Notes under the pieces: generated by a model
Databases searched by the model: none
What the model saw: the letters and a program-made list of their open reading frames with translations, nothing else
Told to the model about the DNA's origin: nothing
From: Streptomyces kurssanovii
GTDB lineage: Bacteria > Actinomycetota > Actinomycetes > Streptomycetales > Streptomycetaceae
DNA: 64,000 nucleotides
NCBI RefSeq assembly: GCF_014649695.1
Contig: NZ_BMTN01000011.1
Span: 62,001 to 126,000, forward strand
Direction of reading: 5' to 3'
Program-made: the position numbers and the translations under genes
Shown: piece after piece, positions 55,382 through 64,000 of the stretch
How the letters are laid out: every line of letters starts with the position of its first letter
Position numbering within the stretch: the first letter of the stretch is position 1

Positions 55382-55417
55382 GGTCGTGCCCTTGGCTTGG
55401 GTGAGCGGATGGGGTGA

Positions 55418-55555
55418 TCAGCGGCGGACCACGGGCAGGCCCGTCGCGGCGGCGATCACCTCGTCGATGTCGCGAGGCGGGCCGACCACGGCCGCGCTGT
55501 GGGCGCCGCCGGCTAGATAGCTGCGGTTGCCGTCGACGAAGAACACGGCTACGGC
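55418..55555 (-). pseudogene. rhodanese relic, C-terminal part
   Basis: The minus strand reads VFFVDGNRSYLAGGAHSAAV followed by GPPRDIDEVIAAATGLPVVR and a stop at 55420-55418. NRSYLA and the closing GLPVV resemble the second half of rhodanese-like proteins, but the active-site Cys is replaced or lost (VDGNRS where CRSGNRS is usual). Upstream lie the CstR-type operators. Confidence 0.55.
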
Positions 55556-55571
55556 CCCTCCACAAGACTGC

Positions 55572-55624
55572 GTACCTCAGGGGTATCCGGTTCACTCACC
55601 CTAAGAGGAATACCTAGGGGGTAT
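55572..55624 (-). promoter_or_regulatory. two CstR-type operators of the left cluster
   Basis: ATACC-TAGGG-GGTAT at 55610-55624 and GTACC-TCAGG-GGTAT at 55572-55586, both 15-base forms of the operator at 54297. They lie upstream of the leftward rhodanese/TauE relics. Confidence 0.75.
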
Positions 55625-55625
55625 T

Positions 55626-56032
55626 TCCGGAGCCTGCCCGGATGACCCGTCCGGTATCGCGTCCCCGCGACGGGAACCGGCGGCATATCAAGGGAATCAG
55701 CATTCCCGCCGGCGTCGCGCAGCAGCAGGTCGGAGTCCTAGTCACCCTCCGCATGCTCCTGCGCCTGGAAGGCGTTGAGGTACCTACCCGGCGCGGGCGC
55801 GTCCTCGCGGCTGCGGCTGACCACGTGCACGCCAGCCGGCGGGTGGTACGCCCCTCGGATCTGGTAGTCCCACCGTCGACGTCCCCTTCCGTGCCGCCGT
55901 CGACCTGCATGTGCGCGTGAGGAGCGATACAAGTGAGAAAGGAGCCCGACGCGGCGGATACGACGTCGCGCCGCCCTGCGGTCTCTGCTGAGTCTCCCCA
56001 GGACCGAGAGTCTCTGGGAGGATGGGCGATGA
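55626..56032. other. spacer with a possible unidentified relic
   Basis: No intact gene. The minus strand around 55870-55738 reads WDYQIRGAYHPPAGVHVVSR followed by YLNAFQAQEHAEGD and a stop, which looks protein-like but is not a family I know. The upstream frame has no start or domain. The promoter of the following PAS-SpoIIE gene must lie in the last 100 bases. Confidence 0.4.
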
Positions 56033-58473
56033 ATGGACATGGAGAATGCCGGCTCCCTCGGAAACGGCCACGATCCCTTTCCGGATCAGGTCACCTCGGC
56101 CACGGCAGTCGTCGACGCGCGGGGGAACGTGACCGGGTGGAGTGGCAGTGCCCTGCGGCTGCTCGGGTACCGGTACGAGGATGTTGTGGGGCGTCCCGCG
56201 GCGCGTCTCCTCGGCTCGGACGCCGACGCCATGAGTGTCTTTTCCGCAGTTCTTGAGGGGCGCAGCGGGACGACTCTGCTGCGGCACCGGGACGGCCACC
56301 ACATGGAAGCCGAGCTGCGGGCGTATGCGTCACTCGACCGCCATGGCAACGCACAGTGGCTAATCATGGCCACACCGACACAGCAGTCACGTCCGTATCA
56401 GGAGCCACGCTCATACAAGGGCGAGGCGACGACGGAGGAAGCCTTCGCGCAGTGCCATCTGCCTTTGATGATCTACGACACCGACTTGCGAGCTCTGCGA
56501 GGGAGCGCCGGCGCAGCCCTCGAATTGGGCCTCACCGAGGAGCAGATACGCGGTCGGCGTGTCACCGACATCCTGCCTCCTCACATCTGCAGCACGGTGG
56601 AAGAGGGCATGCGCCGGGTGTTCGAGACGGGAGAGCCGGAGGAGTTCCAGGTGCACGGCCGGCCGCGGCGGGGAGCCGATGAAAGGTTCTGGGCCGTCAC
56701 CGCGTCCCCCCTGAGGAACCCGGCAGGACAGGTGCGACACGTGCAGCTCATCGCGCTCGACGTCACCGAACAGCACCGGGCCCGGGAGCGGCTCGTCCTG
56801 CTGAACGACGTCAGCACCCAGGTGGGTAGCACCCTCGACGTGACGCGCACCGCCCAGGAGATGGCCGATGTGGCGGTGGGCCGGCTCGCAGACTTCATCA
56901 GTGTCGACCTGCTGGACTCGCTGTTCCGCGGCGTCGAGCCCAGGCCATCTGCCACGGGCTCCGTCGCGCTGCGCCGCGCCGCGCAAGGGTCCGTCCTCCC
57001 GGCATCCCCGAGTCGGTGGTCCAGCCGGGAGAGGTGGACTACTACCCGGAGTCCTCACCCCCCGCCCGTTGCCTGGCCACGGGGCGTGCCTCGCTGCACC
57101 GCACCCTTGACGAAGCCGTCGAGAGCTGGCAGGTCGCCGACCCCGAGCGCGCGAGGAAGGTCCGCGCCTTCGGGATGCACTCGATCATGGTCATCCCGCT
57201 GCGCGCCCGCGGCATCACGCTCGGCGTGGCCGTACTCGTCCGCCACCGCCGCCGGGACTCCTTCGACGAGGACGATCTGCTCCTCGCCGAAGAGATCGCC
57301 GCACGCGCTGCCGTGGCCGTGGACAACGCCCGGCGCTTCACACGCGAGCGGACCACCGCCCTGGCCCTGCAACGAAGCCTGCTGCCGCAGCGGCTCGCCG
57401 CCCAGGAGGCGGTAGAGGTGGCCTACCGCTACATCCCGGCCCGTTCCCGGGCCGGGCTGGGAGGCGACTGGTTCGATGTGATCCCGCTGTCGGGCGCACG
57501 GGTCGCCCTGGTCGTCGGAGACGTGGTGGGCCACGGTCTGCGCGCCTCCGCCACCATGGGGCGGCTGCGGACCGCGGTACGCACGCTGGCGGACGTCGAC
57601 CTGCCCCCCGAGGAACTCCTCGTCCACCTCGACGACCTGGTCACCCACCTCAGGGCGGAGGAGGACACGGCATCGGATCCCGAGATCGTCACCGATCTCA
57701 TCGCCACATGTCTGTATCTGGTCTACGACCCGGTCTCGCGCCGCTGCACCGCCGCCGGCGCGGGCCACCCCCCGCCCGCCGTGGTCACGCCGGACGGCAA
57801 GGCGGAGTTCATCGACCTTCCCGCCGGGCCGCCGCTGGGAGTGGGCGGGCTGCCTTTCGAGGCGATCGAATGGGAAGTGCCCCCAGGCAGCCGCCTCGTG
57901 CTGTACACGGACGGCCTCGTCGAGGTCCCGGAACACGACCTCGGCAGAGGCATGGCGCTGCTGCGCCGACGCCTGGGGCGGTCCGCTCGCTCGCTGGAGG
58001 CCACCTGCGACGACCTGATCCAGACCCTGCTTCCCGCACAGCCGTCGGACGACGTCGCACTGCTCATCGCCCGCACCCGGGCCCTCGACGCGGGCCAGGT
58101 GGCTACCTGGGATCTGCCGTCCGACCCGGCCGCCGTGGCCGACGCCCGTGACAAGGTCTCCCGTCGCCTCGCGGACTGGGGACTGAACGAGGTGGTCTTC
58201 ACCGCGGAGTTGGTGGTGAGTGAACTGGTCACCAACGCGATCCGGTACGGCACCCCTCCCGTTCAGCTACGCCTGATCCGCGACGCCGTGCTCATCTGCG
58301 AGGTCTCCGATGGCAGCAGCACTGCCCCGCACATGCGGCGAGCGCGCATGTTCGACGAAGGCGGGCGCGGCCTGCTGCTCGTCGCTCAATTCGCCGAGCG
58401 TTGGGGTACACGTCACCGGGCTGGAGGGAAGTCGATCTGGGCGGAGATCGGCCTCCAGGACGAGCGCTCATGA
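56033..58473 (+). pseudogene. PAS-PAS-GAF-SpoIIE-HATPase regulator with one frameshift
   Basis: Two overlapping frames make one gene of about 812 residues. Frame one (from ATG 56033) holds PAS1 (ATAVVDARGNVTGWSGSALR), PAS2 (LPLMIYDTDLRALRGSAGAA) and the GAF start (LVLLNDVSTQVGSTLDVTRT). Near 57000 the reading must shift, because one G seems missing from CTCCCGGCATCC. Frame two continues SVVQPGEVDYYP, the GAF end, the PP2C SpoIIE domain (GLGGDWFDVIPLSGARVALV; VVGDVVGHGLRASATMGRLR) and an RsbW-like HATPase (ELVVSELVTNAIRYGTPPVQ). A sequencing error cannot be excluded. It would dephosphorylate anti-anti-sigma factors. Confidence 0.88.
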
Positions 58474-58794
58474 CAGTGCCCAGCCTCCGTGTCTTCGGCC
58501 CCACCCCGCCCGGAACAGCCATAGAAGTCGGGCTGCCAGACACCTGGTCTCGCCACACACCGCCTGCACGCGCCACCCGCGCGAACGCCGTGCCGGGCCC
58601 GAAGAGACCAAAGGATCTGGCGCGGAGCCTGTGGTGCCCTGCCTCCGAGAAACGTCGGAGCCGGGGCGACCCGTGCCCTCACGCAAACGGCCCCGGACGA
58701 GGAGTCCGACGTGATACCGACACTCATACCCGCGTCCGCCACCACCGCATCGACGAATCCGGCCTGGTCACCCCGCGCGTCGGTGTTCGAGATG

Positions 58795-59010
58795 GCCGAG
58801 CATGCTGACACGTCGGAGGGGATACGAGACCTCCTGCTGGCCGTTCTCGCATGGGGTACGGGTACCAGAGCTCAGTCGGTTGCTCGCCATGCGCGATCTT
58901 CCACGAGAATGACCTCGACTGGCTGGACGAACGGATCTGCAGGGCGAAAGCTGAGATTGATCGCGGAGTCCCTGTTGCCGCCTATCTGGTGTTGAACGAC
59001 CGGGAAGGAG
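58795..59010 (+). pseudogene. possible frameshifted relic, OGG-fold-like
   Basis: One plus frame reads EGIRDLLLAVLAWGTGTRAQ then SVARHAR, and near 58890 another frame continues IFHENDLDWLDERICRAKAE followed by VPVAAYLVLNDREG. Joined, it resembles Streptomyces 8-oxoguanine-glycosylase-fold proteins, but I cannot confirm this. The rest of 58474-58794 is gene-free. The call is weak. Confidence 0.3.
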
Positions 59011-59019
59011 CAGTGCACC

Positions 59020-59415
59020 ATGTCCTACGACCGCGCCGTCCGCCTGGCCACCACCGACTTCGCCGCCGCCGTCACCGCCGTCCGCCGGGCCCTGGCCGAC
59101 CAGGGATTCGGCGTCCTCACCGAGATCGACGTAACGGCCACGCTGAAGGCCAAGCTCGACCACGACATGGAGGACTACCTGATCCTGGGCGCCTGCAACC
59201 CGCCCCTCGCCCGCCGGGCCCTGGAGGTCGACCGCTCCATCGGCCTGCTCCTGCCGTGCAACGTCGTCGTACGCCGGTACGACGACCACACGCTCGTCCA
59301 GGCCCTCGACCCGGGCACCATGGTCACCCTCACCGGCCTCGACACCCTCGGGCCCGTCGCCGAGGAAGCCACCACGCGCCTGGACGCCGCCCTGAACGCC
59401 CTGTCCGCCGCCTGA
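59020..59415 (+). CDS. DUF302 protein
   Basis: A 131-residue DUF302 protein: MSYDRAVRLATTDFAAAVTA, ADQGFGVLTEIDVTATLKAK, YLILGACNPPLARRALEVDR, with LPCNVVVRRYDDHTLV. The conserved GACNPxxA and LPCNVVV Cys residues are both present. Function is unknown, but the gene commonly accompanies sulfur and thioredoxin genes. AAGGAG precedes ATG 59020. It is convergent with cstR. Confidence 0.9.
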   Translation: MSYDRAVRLATTDFAAAVTAVRRALADQGFGVLTEIDVTATLKAKLDHDMEDYLILGACNPPLARRALEVDRSIGLLLPCNVVVRRYDDHTLVQALDPGTMVTLTGLDTLGPVAEEATTRLDAALNALSAA

Positions 59416-59435
59416 CCCGCCCCTGCATCGGAGCG

Positions 59436-59702
59436 TCAGGAGAGGGAGAGGAAGAGCTTCTCCATCTTCTGGGTGTCGAGGCTGTCGGCTCCACCCTCCT
59501 GGGTCAGGCACTCCTTGAGGCCGCTGGCGACGATGGCGAAGCCGGCCCGGTCCAGCGCGCGGTTGACCGCGGCGAGCTGGGTGACGACATCCTCGCAGTC
59601 GCGTCCTTCTTCCAGCATGCGCACGACGCCGGCGAGCTGGCCCTGTGCGCGCTTGAGCCGGTTGGCGGCCGACCGCACCTGGTCGGCGGGGAGCTGGACC
59701 AT
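59436..59702 (-). CDS. cstR: CsoR-family repressor, CstR type, right copy
   Basis: An 88-residue repressor with C36 and C65 (GRDCEDV; SGLKEC) and Gly61 in place of the CsoR copper-ligand His. This is the CstR pattern of di-Cys persulfide sensors. It shares GRDCEDVxTQLAAV and [10 protein letters not shown] with the left copy. It follows the thioredoxin gene by 41 bases, probably in one transcript starting at the operator near 60160. Six matching operators in the window are its likely targets. Confidence 0.9.
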   Translation of the reverse strand: MVQLPADQVRSAANRLKRAQGQLAGVVRMLEEGRDCEDVVTQLAAVNRALDRAGFAIVASGLKECLTQEGGADSLDTQKMEKLFLSLS

Positions 59703-59743
59703 GGGTTCTTCCTTTCACAGGGCCGGCCGGGGACCGGCTGCGG

Positions 59744-60112
59744 TCACTGGCCGGGGCTCTGGGTGACGAGGGATGCGCGGACCTCGTCCATGTCGAGCTC
59801 GCGGACGGCGGTGATCAGCTGGTCCAGCGCCTGGCGCGGCAGGGCGCCGGGCTGGGAGAAGACCAGGATGCCTTCGCGGAAGGCCATCAGGGTGGGGATC
59901 GAGGTGATGTCCGCCGCGGCGGACAGGGCCTGCTCGGCCTCGGTGTCGACCTTGCCGAAGATGATGTCGGAGTGGGCCTCGGAGGCCTTCTCGTAGACGG
60001 GGGCGAACATCCGGCACGGTCCGCACCAAGAGGCCCAGAAGTCGACAAGGACGACGTCGTTGCCGGTGACGGTGTTCTCGAAGTCCGCGGCGGTCAGCGC
60101 GACGGTGCTCAT
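59744..60112 (-). CDS. trx: thioredoxin
   Basis: A 122-residue thioredoxin with active site WCGPC (C30, C33), preceded by VVLVDFWAS and followed by cis-Pro in ITSIPTLMAF. GGGAGG overlaps the region before ATG 60112. The CstR operator is 38 bases upstream. Being in the sulfide module it probably reduces persulfides or rhodanese intermediates. Confidence 0.95.
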   Translation of the reverse strand: MSTVALTAADFENTVTGNDVVLVDFWASWCGPCRMFAPVYEKASEAHSDIIFGKVDTEAEQALSAAADITSIPTLMAFREGILVFSQPGALPRQALDQLITAVRELDMDEVRASLVTQSPGQ

Positions 60113-60150
60113 GGGAGGTTCCTTCCCGTTTCACCAGAATGGTGGTTTCT

Positions 60151-60166
60151 ATACCCCCTGGGGTAA
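60151..60166 (-). promoter_or_regulatory. CstR-type operator of the trx-cstR unit
   Basis: ATACCCC-CT-GGGGTAA. On the minus strand TATAGA, formed by its right end, could be a -10 element just 5' of the thioredoxin leader. The operator is between the TauE terminator and trx. Confidence 0.8.
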
Positions 60167-60215
60167 TCAACACGGTGGCGGGACGGGACATTCCCGGACG
60201 GCACGGCATGCCGCT

Positions 60216-60248
60216 GCCCCGGCGCGCCGAGGGGCGGTGTGCCGGGGC
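60216..60248 (-). terminator. hairpin after TauE
   Basis: GCCCCGGC (60216-60223) and GCCGGGGC (60241-60248), extendable by one T-A pair, form a 9-bp stem with a 17-base loop. It lies 25 bases past the TauE stop and separates the rhodanese-TauE operon from trx-cstR. Confidence 0.65.
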
Positions 60249-60272
60249 AGGGGTGGGCCGGGGCGGGGAGCG

Positions 60273-61133
60273 CTAGGTCCGGTGCACGGCGCGGCGCAGT
60301 GGGCAGCGGGCGACGAAGCCGTAGCAGAGGCCCGCTCCGGCGCCCAGCGAGGCGATGGCGGCGAGGATCGGGACGGCGATGTGGGCGGGGGCCTGCTGGA
60401 TCAGGACGAAAGTGCCCATGGCCAGTACGAACCAGGCGAAGAGCCGCGAGAGGACGTGCGCGGGGACGCGCCCGGCCAGCCGGGCCCCGGCCAGGCTGCC
60501 GACGACCGCGAACCCGGTGACGGACAGGGTCATGGTCCAGTCGATCTGGACACTCGAGAGGTAGCCGGCGAAGCCGGCCGCGGACTTCATCGCGATGACC
60601 AGCAGGGAGGTGCCCACGGCCACCGGCATGGGCAGGCCGCCCAGCAGGGCCAGGGCGGGAACGACGAGGAAGCCGCCCCCCGCGCCGACCAGACCGGTGG
60701 CCAGGCCGACGGCCGCGCCGTCCAGCAGGACCCTTCCCACCGGGAGCTGCCGGTGGGTCCGGTCGGGGCCGGCATCCCGGCGGCCGCGGAGCATGGCGCC
60801 GGCGGTGACGATCATCATGACCGCGAAGGCGATCAGCAGGACGACGTCGGGGATGTGGCCACCGACGAGCCCGCCGGTGTAGGCGCCGGCCATGCCGGCC
60901 GCTCCGAACAGGACGCCGGTGCGCCAACGGACCCGCCCGCCGCGGGCATGATTGATCATGCCCACGGCGGAAGTGACGCCGACGACGAACAGAGAGGTGG
61001 CGATGGCCTCCTTGGCGTCCATGCCCGCGACGTAGACCAGCAGCGGCACCGTCAGGATCGACCCGCCTCCCCCGAGCAGGCCGAGGGAGACGCCGACCAG
61101 CAGCGCGAGGACCAGGACGAGCGTCAGCGTCAT
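60273..61133 (-). CDS. TauE/SafE-family sulfite/anion exporter
   Basis: A 286-residue membrane protein with eight or so helices in two repeats. The hallmark glycine loops are LGLLGGGGSILTVPLLVYVA and GLATGLVGAGGGFLVVPALA. AGGTGA lies five bases before ATG 61133, which is 5 bases after the rhodanese-DUF2892 stop. It would export sulfite or thiosulfate made by the upstream enzymes. It is the intact counterpart of the relic at 54634. Confidence 0.92.
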   Translation of the reverse strand: MTLTLVLVLALLVGVSLGLLGGGGSILTVPLLVYVAGMDAKEAIATSLFVVGVTSAVGMINHARGGRVRWRTGVLFGAAGMAGAYTGGLVGGHIPDVVLLIAFAVMMIVTAGAMLRGRRDAGPDRTHRQLPVGRVLLDGAAVGLATGLVGAGGGFLVVPALALLGGLPMPVAVGTSLLVIAMKSAAGFAGYLSSVQIDWTMTLSVTGFAVVGSLAGARLAGRVPAHVLSRLFAWFVLAMGTFVLIQQAPAHIAVPILAAIASLGAGAGLCYGFVARCPLRRAVHRT

Positions 61134-61138
61134 GGCGG

Positions 61139-61720
61139 TCACCTGCCGTCGGCGAGCTGGGCGACGGCGTTGCGCGGGTCGAAGGACGGGGTGCGGTTCC
61201 ACGGCATCTTCGACAGCATCACGCCCATCGCACAGGTGTTGCTGATCGCGGCGAAGGCCAGTCCGCCGCCGACGAACACGGACAGCGCCTGCATACCGGG
61301 GACGACGAAGCTGCCGATGGCGCCGACCAGCACCAGGGAGCCGGCGACCAGGCGGACCTGGCGTTCCATGTCCCAGCGCTCCTGACCGTAGTTGGTCGGC
61401 GCACCGGACTTCTCCCAGGCCGTCATGCCGCCCGACAGGACCGCCAGGCCGGGGAGCCCGGCCTCGGCGAGCGCGCGTTCGGCCTGGCCGGCGCGCTGGC
61501 CGGAGCGGCACACCAGCACCACGTCGGTGTCCAGGTGCCTCGTCAGCTCCTCGCGGTGCTCACGCAGGGTATCCAGCGGGACGTTGTAGGAGCCGGGGAT
61601 GTGCGCGCCCTCGAACTCGACGGGGGAACGGACGTCGAGCAATCGCGGGGGGTTGGCCGAGTCGAGCCTGGCGCGCAGTTCGTCGATGGTCACGCTGCTG
61701 GGGGTGGTGGGGGTGGTCAC
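61139..61720 (-). CDS. rhodanese-DUF2892 membrane protein (YgaP-like)
   Basis: A 193-residue protein with an N-terminal rhodanese domain (active C71 in VLVCRSGQRAGQ) and a C-terminal DUF2892 pair of helices (VAGSLVLVGAIGSFVVPG; FVGGGLAFAAISNTCAMGVM). This is the YgaP layout, a membrane-bound sulfurtransferase. AGGAG lies eight bases before GTG 61720, which overlaps the preceding stop (GTGA). Confidence 0.93.
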   Translation of the reverse strand: MTTPTTPSSVTIDELRARLDSANPPRLLDVRSPVEFEGAHIPGSYNVPLDTLREHREELTRHLDTDVVLVCRSGQRAGQAERALAEAGLPGLAVLSGGMTAWEKSGAPTNYGQERWDMERQVRLVAGSLVLVGAIGSFVVPGMQALSVFVGGGLAFAAISNTCAMGVMLSKMPWNRTPSFDPRNAVAQLADGR

Positions 61721-63117
61721 GCGTTGTTCTCCTGTCGGTTGTCGCGGGTTCCGGGGGTGTCGGAGGCGACGGGGCACAGCCCCAGGTCGAGGGCGTTGTC
61801 GAAGCTGTCGTCGACGGCGACGACGTCAAGGCCGCGGGCGTGGAGCAGTGCGGCGACGACTCCGGCGCGGTAGCCGCCGGCGCAGTGCACCCAGAGGCGG
61901 CCTGCGGGGATCTCCTCGAGGCGGCCCGGCACCTCGTGGATGGGGATGTGCACCGTGCCCGGGATGTGCGCCTCGGCGCGCTCCTGGTTGCGGCGCACGT
62001 CCAGGACGACGAGGCCGTCACCGCCGAGGGCGGCCTTGAGGTCGCCGAAGGTGGCGCGCTCGTAGGAGACCGGCGCCTTGCCTCCGGTCCAGTCCTCGGG
62101 GCCGCCGGTGGCCATGGCGGCCGGGCGGTCGATGCCGATGCGGACCAGCTCGCGCTGGGCTTCGGCCACGTCCTCGGCACTCTCGCCGAGCAGGGTGACT
62201 GGTGTGCCCCACGGAATCAGCCAGCCCAGGTAGGTGACGAACTGGCCGTCCAGACCGAAGTTGAGACTGCCCGCCAGGTGCCCGGCGGCGAAGGCGGTGC
62301 GGTCGCGCAGGTCCACCACCCACTCGCCGGCCTCGATCCGGCGCCGCAGCTCGGCCGGGTCCGCCGCGGACGGCGCGGACAGATCCGGCTTGCCGGGCCC
62401 CTCGGAGTTGGCCGGGCCCATGTGGGCGTAGTAGGCCGGGTAGGCGTCGAGACCCGCCAGGAGCTGCTCGACGTAAGCCTCCTCGCCCTCGGTGAGCGCG
62501 GTGTTGGTCCGCTTCTCCTCGCCGATGGTGCTGGCCAGGCCGGTGGCCTGGGTCGCGGAGCAGAACGAGCCGAACCCGTGGGTGGGGTAGACGGCGGTCT
62601 CGTCCGGCAGTTCCTCGGCCAGCCGGTGCGCCGAGCGCCACTGGGCCCGCACCAGGGTGTCGGTGTGGTCCGGCCCCAGCAGGTCCGGCCGTCCCGTGGC
62701 GCCGTACAGCAGGGAGCCGCCGGTGAACACCGCGACCTGCTCCCCGCCGGACTCCAGCGCGTAGGACAGGTGGGTGTGGGTGTGGCCCGGGGTGTGGATC
62801 GCCCGTACCCGCATGGTGTCGCCGACCTCGATCACCTGGTCGTCGCGGACCGGGGTCCGCTCGTAGGAGACCTGGTCGTCGGCGTTCACCAGGTACTGCG
62901 CGCCCACTTCGCGGGCCAGGGCCAGGCCGCCGGTGACGTAGTCGTTGTGGATGTGTGTCTCGAACACGTGGGTGATCCGCACTCCGGCGGCGGCGGCCAG
63001 CGCGGTGACGCGGTCGTAGTCGCGCTGGGGGTCGACCACCAGGGCCACGATGCCGTCGTGGGCGAGGTAGGTGCGGTCCCCGAGGCCGGGGGTCTCGACG
63101 GGCAGGACGGTGATCAT
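61717..63117 (-). CDS. cstB: MBL-fold persulfide dioxygenase with rhodanese domains (CstB-like)
   Basis: A 466-residue protein. The N-terminal metallo-beta-lactamase domain (1-235) has metal ligands in THIHNDYVTGG and HTPGHTHTHLSY and the late GFGSFC. A degenerate rhodanese domain follows (about 250-350, no Cys). A catalytic rhodanese domain (about 365-440) has HCAGGYRAG. This order is that of CstB-type persulfide dioxygenase-sulfurtransferases, which oxidize bound persulfide to sulfite/thiosulfate. Its start overlaps the previous stop. Confidence 0.92.
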   Translation of the reverse strand: MITVLPVETPGLGDRTYLAHDGIVALVVDPQRDYDRVTALAAAAGVRITHVFETHIHNDYVTGGLALAREVGAQYLVNADDQVSYERTPVRDDQVIEVGDTMRVRAIHTPGHTHTHLSYALESGGEQVAVFTGGSLLYGATGRPDLLGPDHTDTLVRAQWRSAHRLAEELPDETAVYPTHGFGSFCSATQATGLASTIGEEKRTNTALTEGEEAYVEQLLAGLDAYPAYYAHMGPANSEGPGKPDLSAPSAADPAELRRRIEAGEWVVDLRDRTAFAAGHLAGSLNFGLDGQFVTYLGWLIPWGTPVTLLGESAEDVAEAQRELVRIGIDRPAAMATGGPEDWTGGKAPVSYERATFGDLKAALGGDGLVVLDVRRNQERAEAHIPGTVHIPIHEVPGRLEEIPAGRLWVHCAGGYRAGVVAALLHARGLDVVAVDDSFDNALDLGLCPVASDTPGTRDNRQENNA

Positions 63118-63473
63118 CGCGTCTCCTCGGGGGTGGTGGGGGCGGTGGTGGGGGTGCCGGGCTCGTCACCGGTGACCGCGGGGCGGCCGGCGTCGATCCA
63201 GGCGGCGGTGCCGCCGCTGACGCTGTGGGCGTCGTAGCCCAGGTCGCGGAGCAGGGAGGTCGCCTGTGCGCTACGGCCACCGCTCTGGCAGATCACGTGA
63301 ACCGGCCGGTCCTTGGGCAGTTCGGCGAGGTCCAGGGGGAGGTTGGGAAGCGGTGCCGACCGGGCGCCGGGGACATGGCCTGCGCGGTACTCGCCGTTGT
63401 TGCGGACGTCGATGACGAGGGCGCCTGCCGCGTGCGCCTCGGCGAACCGCTGCTGGTCTATCTCGGGAACCAT
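63114..63473 (-). CDS. rhodanese-like sulfurtransferase
   Basis: A 119-residue single rhodanese domain. The active-site loop is CQSGGRS (C62), preceded by VIDVRNNGEYRAGHVPGARS. The C-terminus is a Pro/Thr-rich tail, GTPTTAPTTPEETR. It is first in the operon, with CAGGAG upstream of ATG 63473 and two operators 33-95 bases upstream. It moves sulfane sulfur to the following enzyme. Confidence 0.92.
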   Translation of the reverse strand: MVPEIDQQRFAEAHAAGALVIDVRNNGEYRAGHVPGARSAPLPNLPLDLAELPKDRPVHVICQSGGRSAQATSLLRDLGYDAHSVSGGTAAWIDAGRPAVTGDEPGTPTTAPTTPEETR

Positions 63474-63505
63474 GCGGGAAACTCCTGCTTCACTTGCCTA
63501 CAGAA

Positions 63506-63568
63506 ATACCCAGGGGGGTATATCTGAGCTCAACCGTAACAGGATCCGGTTTATGCCCCGGGGGGTAT
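63506..63568 (-). promoter_or_regulatory. two CstR-type operators of the right operon
   Basis: ATACCC-AGGG-GGGTAT (63506-63521) is perfect. ATGCCC-CGGG-GGGTAT (63553-63568) has one mismatch. Centres are 47 bases apart. They precede the rhodanese-cstB-TauE operon. Confidence 0.85.
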
Positions 63569-63569
63569 A

Positions 63570-64000
63570 CGAGAGTGATGCGCCTCACGTGCCGGGTCTC
63601 CGCCCCCGGTGGATGTGACGGGCGCTGCGCTACTCCGAGAGGAAGCCTGCGGGTGGCGCCGTCGGCCGGACTTCCGTCCCCCGGCGGCCCTCATGCCGCG
63701 GAGGTGAACCGCTGCCGTGACCTCCGCAACGTCCCAGCCGCCCGGCCGTACCCGAGTCGTGCCGCCGTGCGGGCACGGGTCAGTTCGGGGCGGTCCCGGC
63801 GGCCCCGCCGTCGATCCGGCGGCCTTGTCGCGAGGTCGAAACAATCGCGGCCGGGGCGCGGCTCGGCATCCGCCGGGCGAGCCTCGGACCACCGCCGCTC
63901 CCGTCGCGGGTGGCACCCGTGACGGTCCGAGCGCGGCGCGAGTGACGTCTTCACGACCTACCGGTGTATACCCGTACCCGTATGCCCTTTTCGCACCACA
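63570..64000. other. gene-free right end
   Basis: No gene can be supported. An ATG at 63578 directly after an operator opens MRLTCRVSAPGGCDGRC, a Cys-containing start, but the frame then runs on as GC-driven sequence. The last bases are AT-richer and may be a promoter of a gene outside the window. Confidence 0.5.

Overview
The window is very GC-rich, with the strong third-position G/C bias, GTG/TTG starts and gene families of a Streptomyces or very close relative. No rRNA, tRNA, CRISPR array or intact mobile element is visible. All assignments come from reading the sequence; no database search was run.

Layout. 0-8.7 kb: a 5'-cut Fic-like protein, a leftward two-component system facing an ABC/FtsX exporter pair, an SGNH hydrolase and small proteins. 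8.7-17 kb: an acyl-CoA ligase, a secreted penicillin-acylase-family enzyme, a hypothetical protein, and the glycerol uptake pair glpF-glpK. 17-23.4 kb: stress functions, namely a zinc alcohol/formaldehyde dehydrogenase, the rheA/hsp18 heat-shock module with its operator, two DUF2267 genes and a ChaA antiporter. 23.6-40 kb: a ligase/nitronate-monooxygenase operon with a palindromic operator, a Tat-exported beta-lactamase-like hydrolase, a carotenoid-desaturase-like oxidoreductase, a Ser/Thr kinase with TPR repeats, an MpaB-like oxygenase, a TMEM175-like channel, an SDR, a photolyase, a methyltransferase and a GH15 glucanase/trehalase.

40-53 kb is the most interesting part. It carries universal stress proteins, CBS-BON proteins, flavodoxin-domain proteins, an Rv1733c-like membrane protein, nicotinate phosphoribosyltransferase, a DUF4389 protein and an HTH-PPOX protein. 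Remnants of Acg nitroreductase, phosphoketolase, a P-type ATPase, PPDK, a GNAT/acyl-CoA ligase and an alcohol dehydrogenase lie among them. This set resembles the DosR/DevR dormancy regulon of mycobacteria and the OsdR-type regulon of Streptomyces. Most intergenic regions carry a palindrome of the form GGGCCG-NN-CGGCCC, often in helically phased pairs. A fragment of a LuxR-type response regulator lies at 37.1 kb. The island looks like a hypoxia/dormancy regulon that is partly active and partly decaying.

53-64 kb holds two versions of a sulfide/persulfide detoxification module, each with a CstR-like repressor gene. The left copy (54-55.6 kb) is largely broken; the right copy (59.4-63.5 kb) is intact: rhodanese, MBL-rhodanese, rhodanese-DUF2892, TauE, plus a thioredoxin-cstR unit. 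Six ATACCC...GGGTAT operators connect the two. A frameshifted PAS-GAF-SpoIIE-HATPase gene and a DUF302 gene lie between them.
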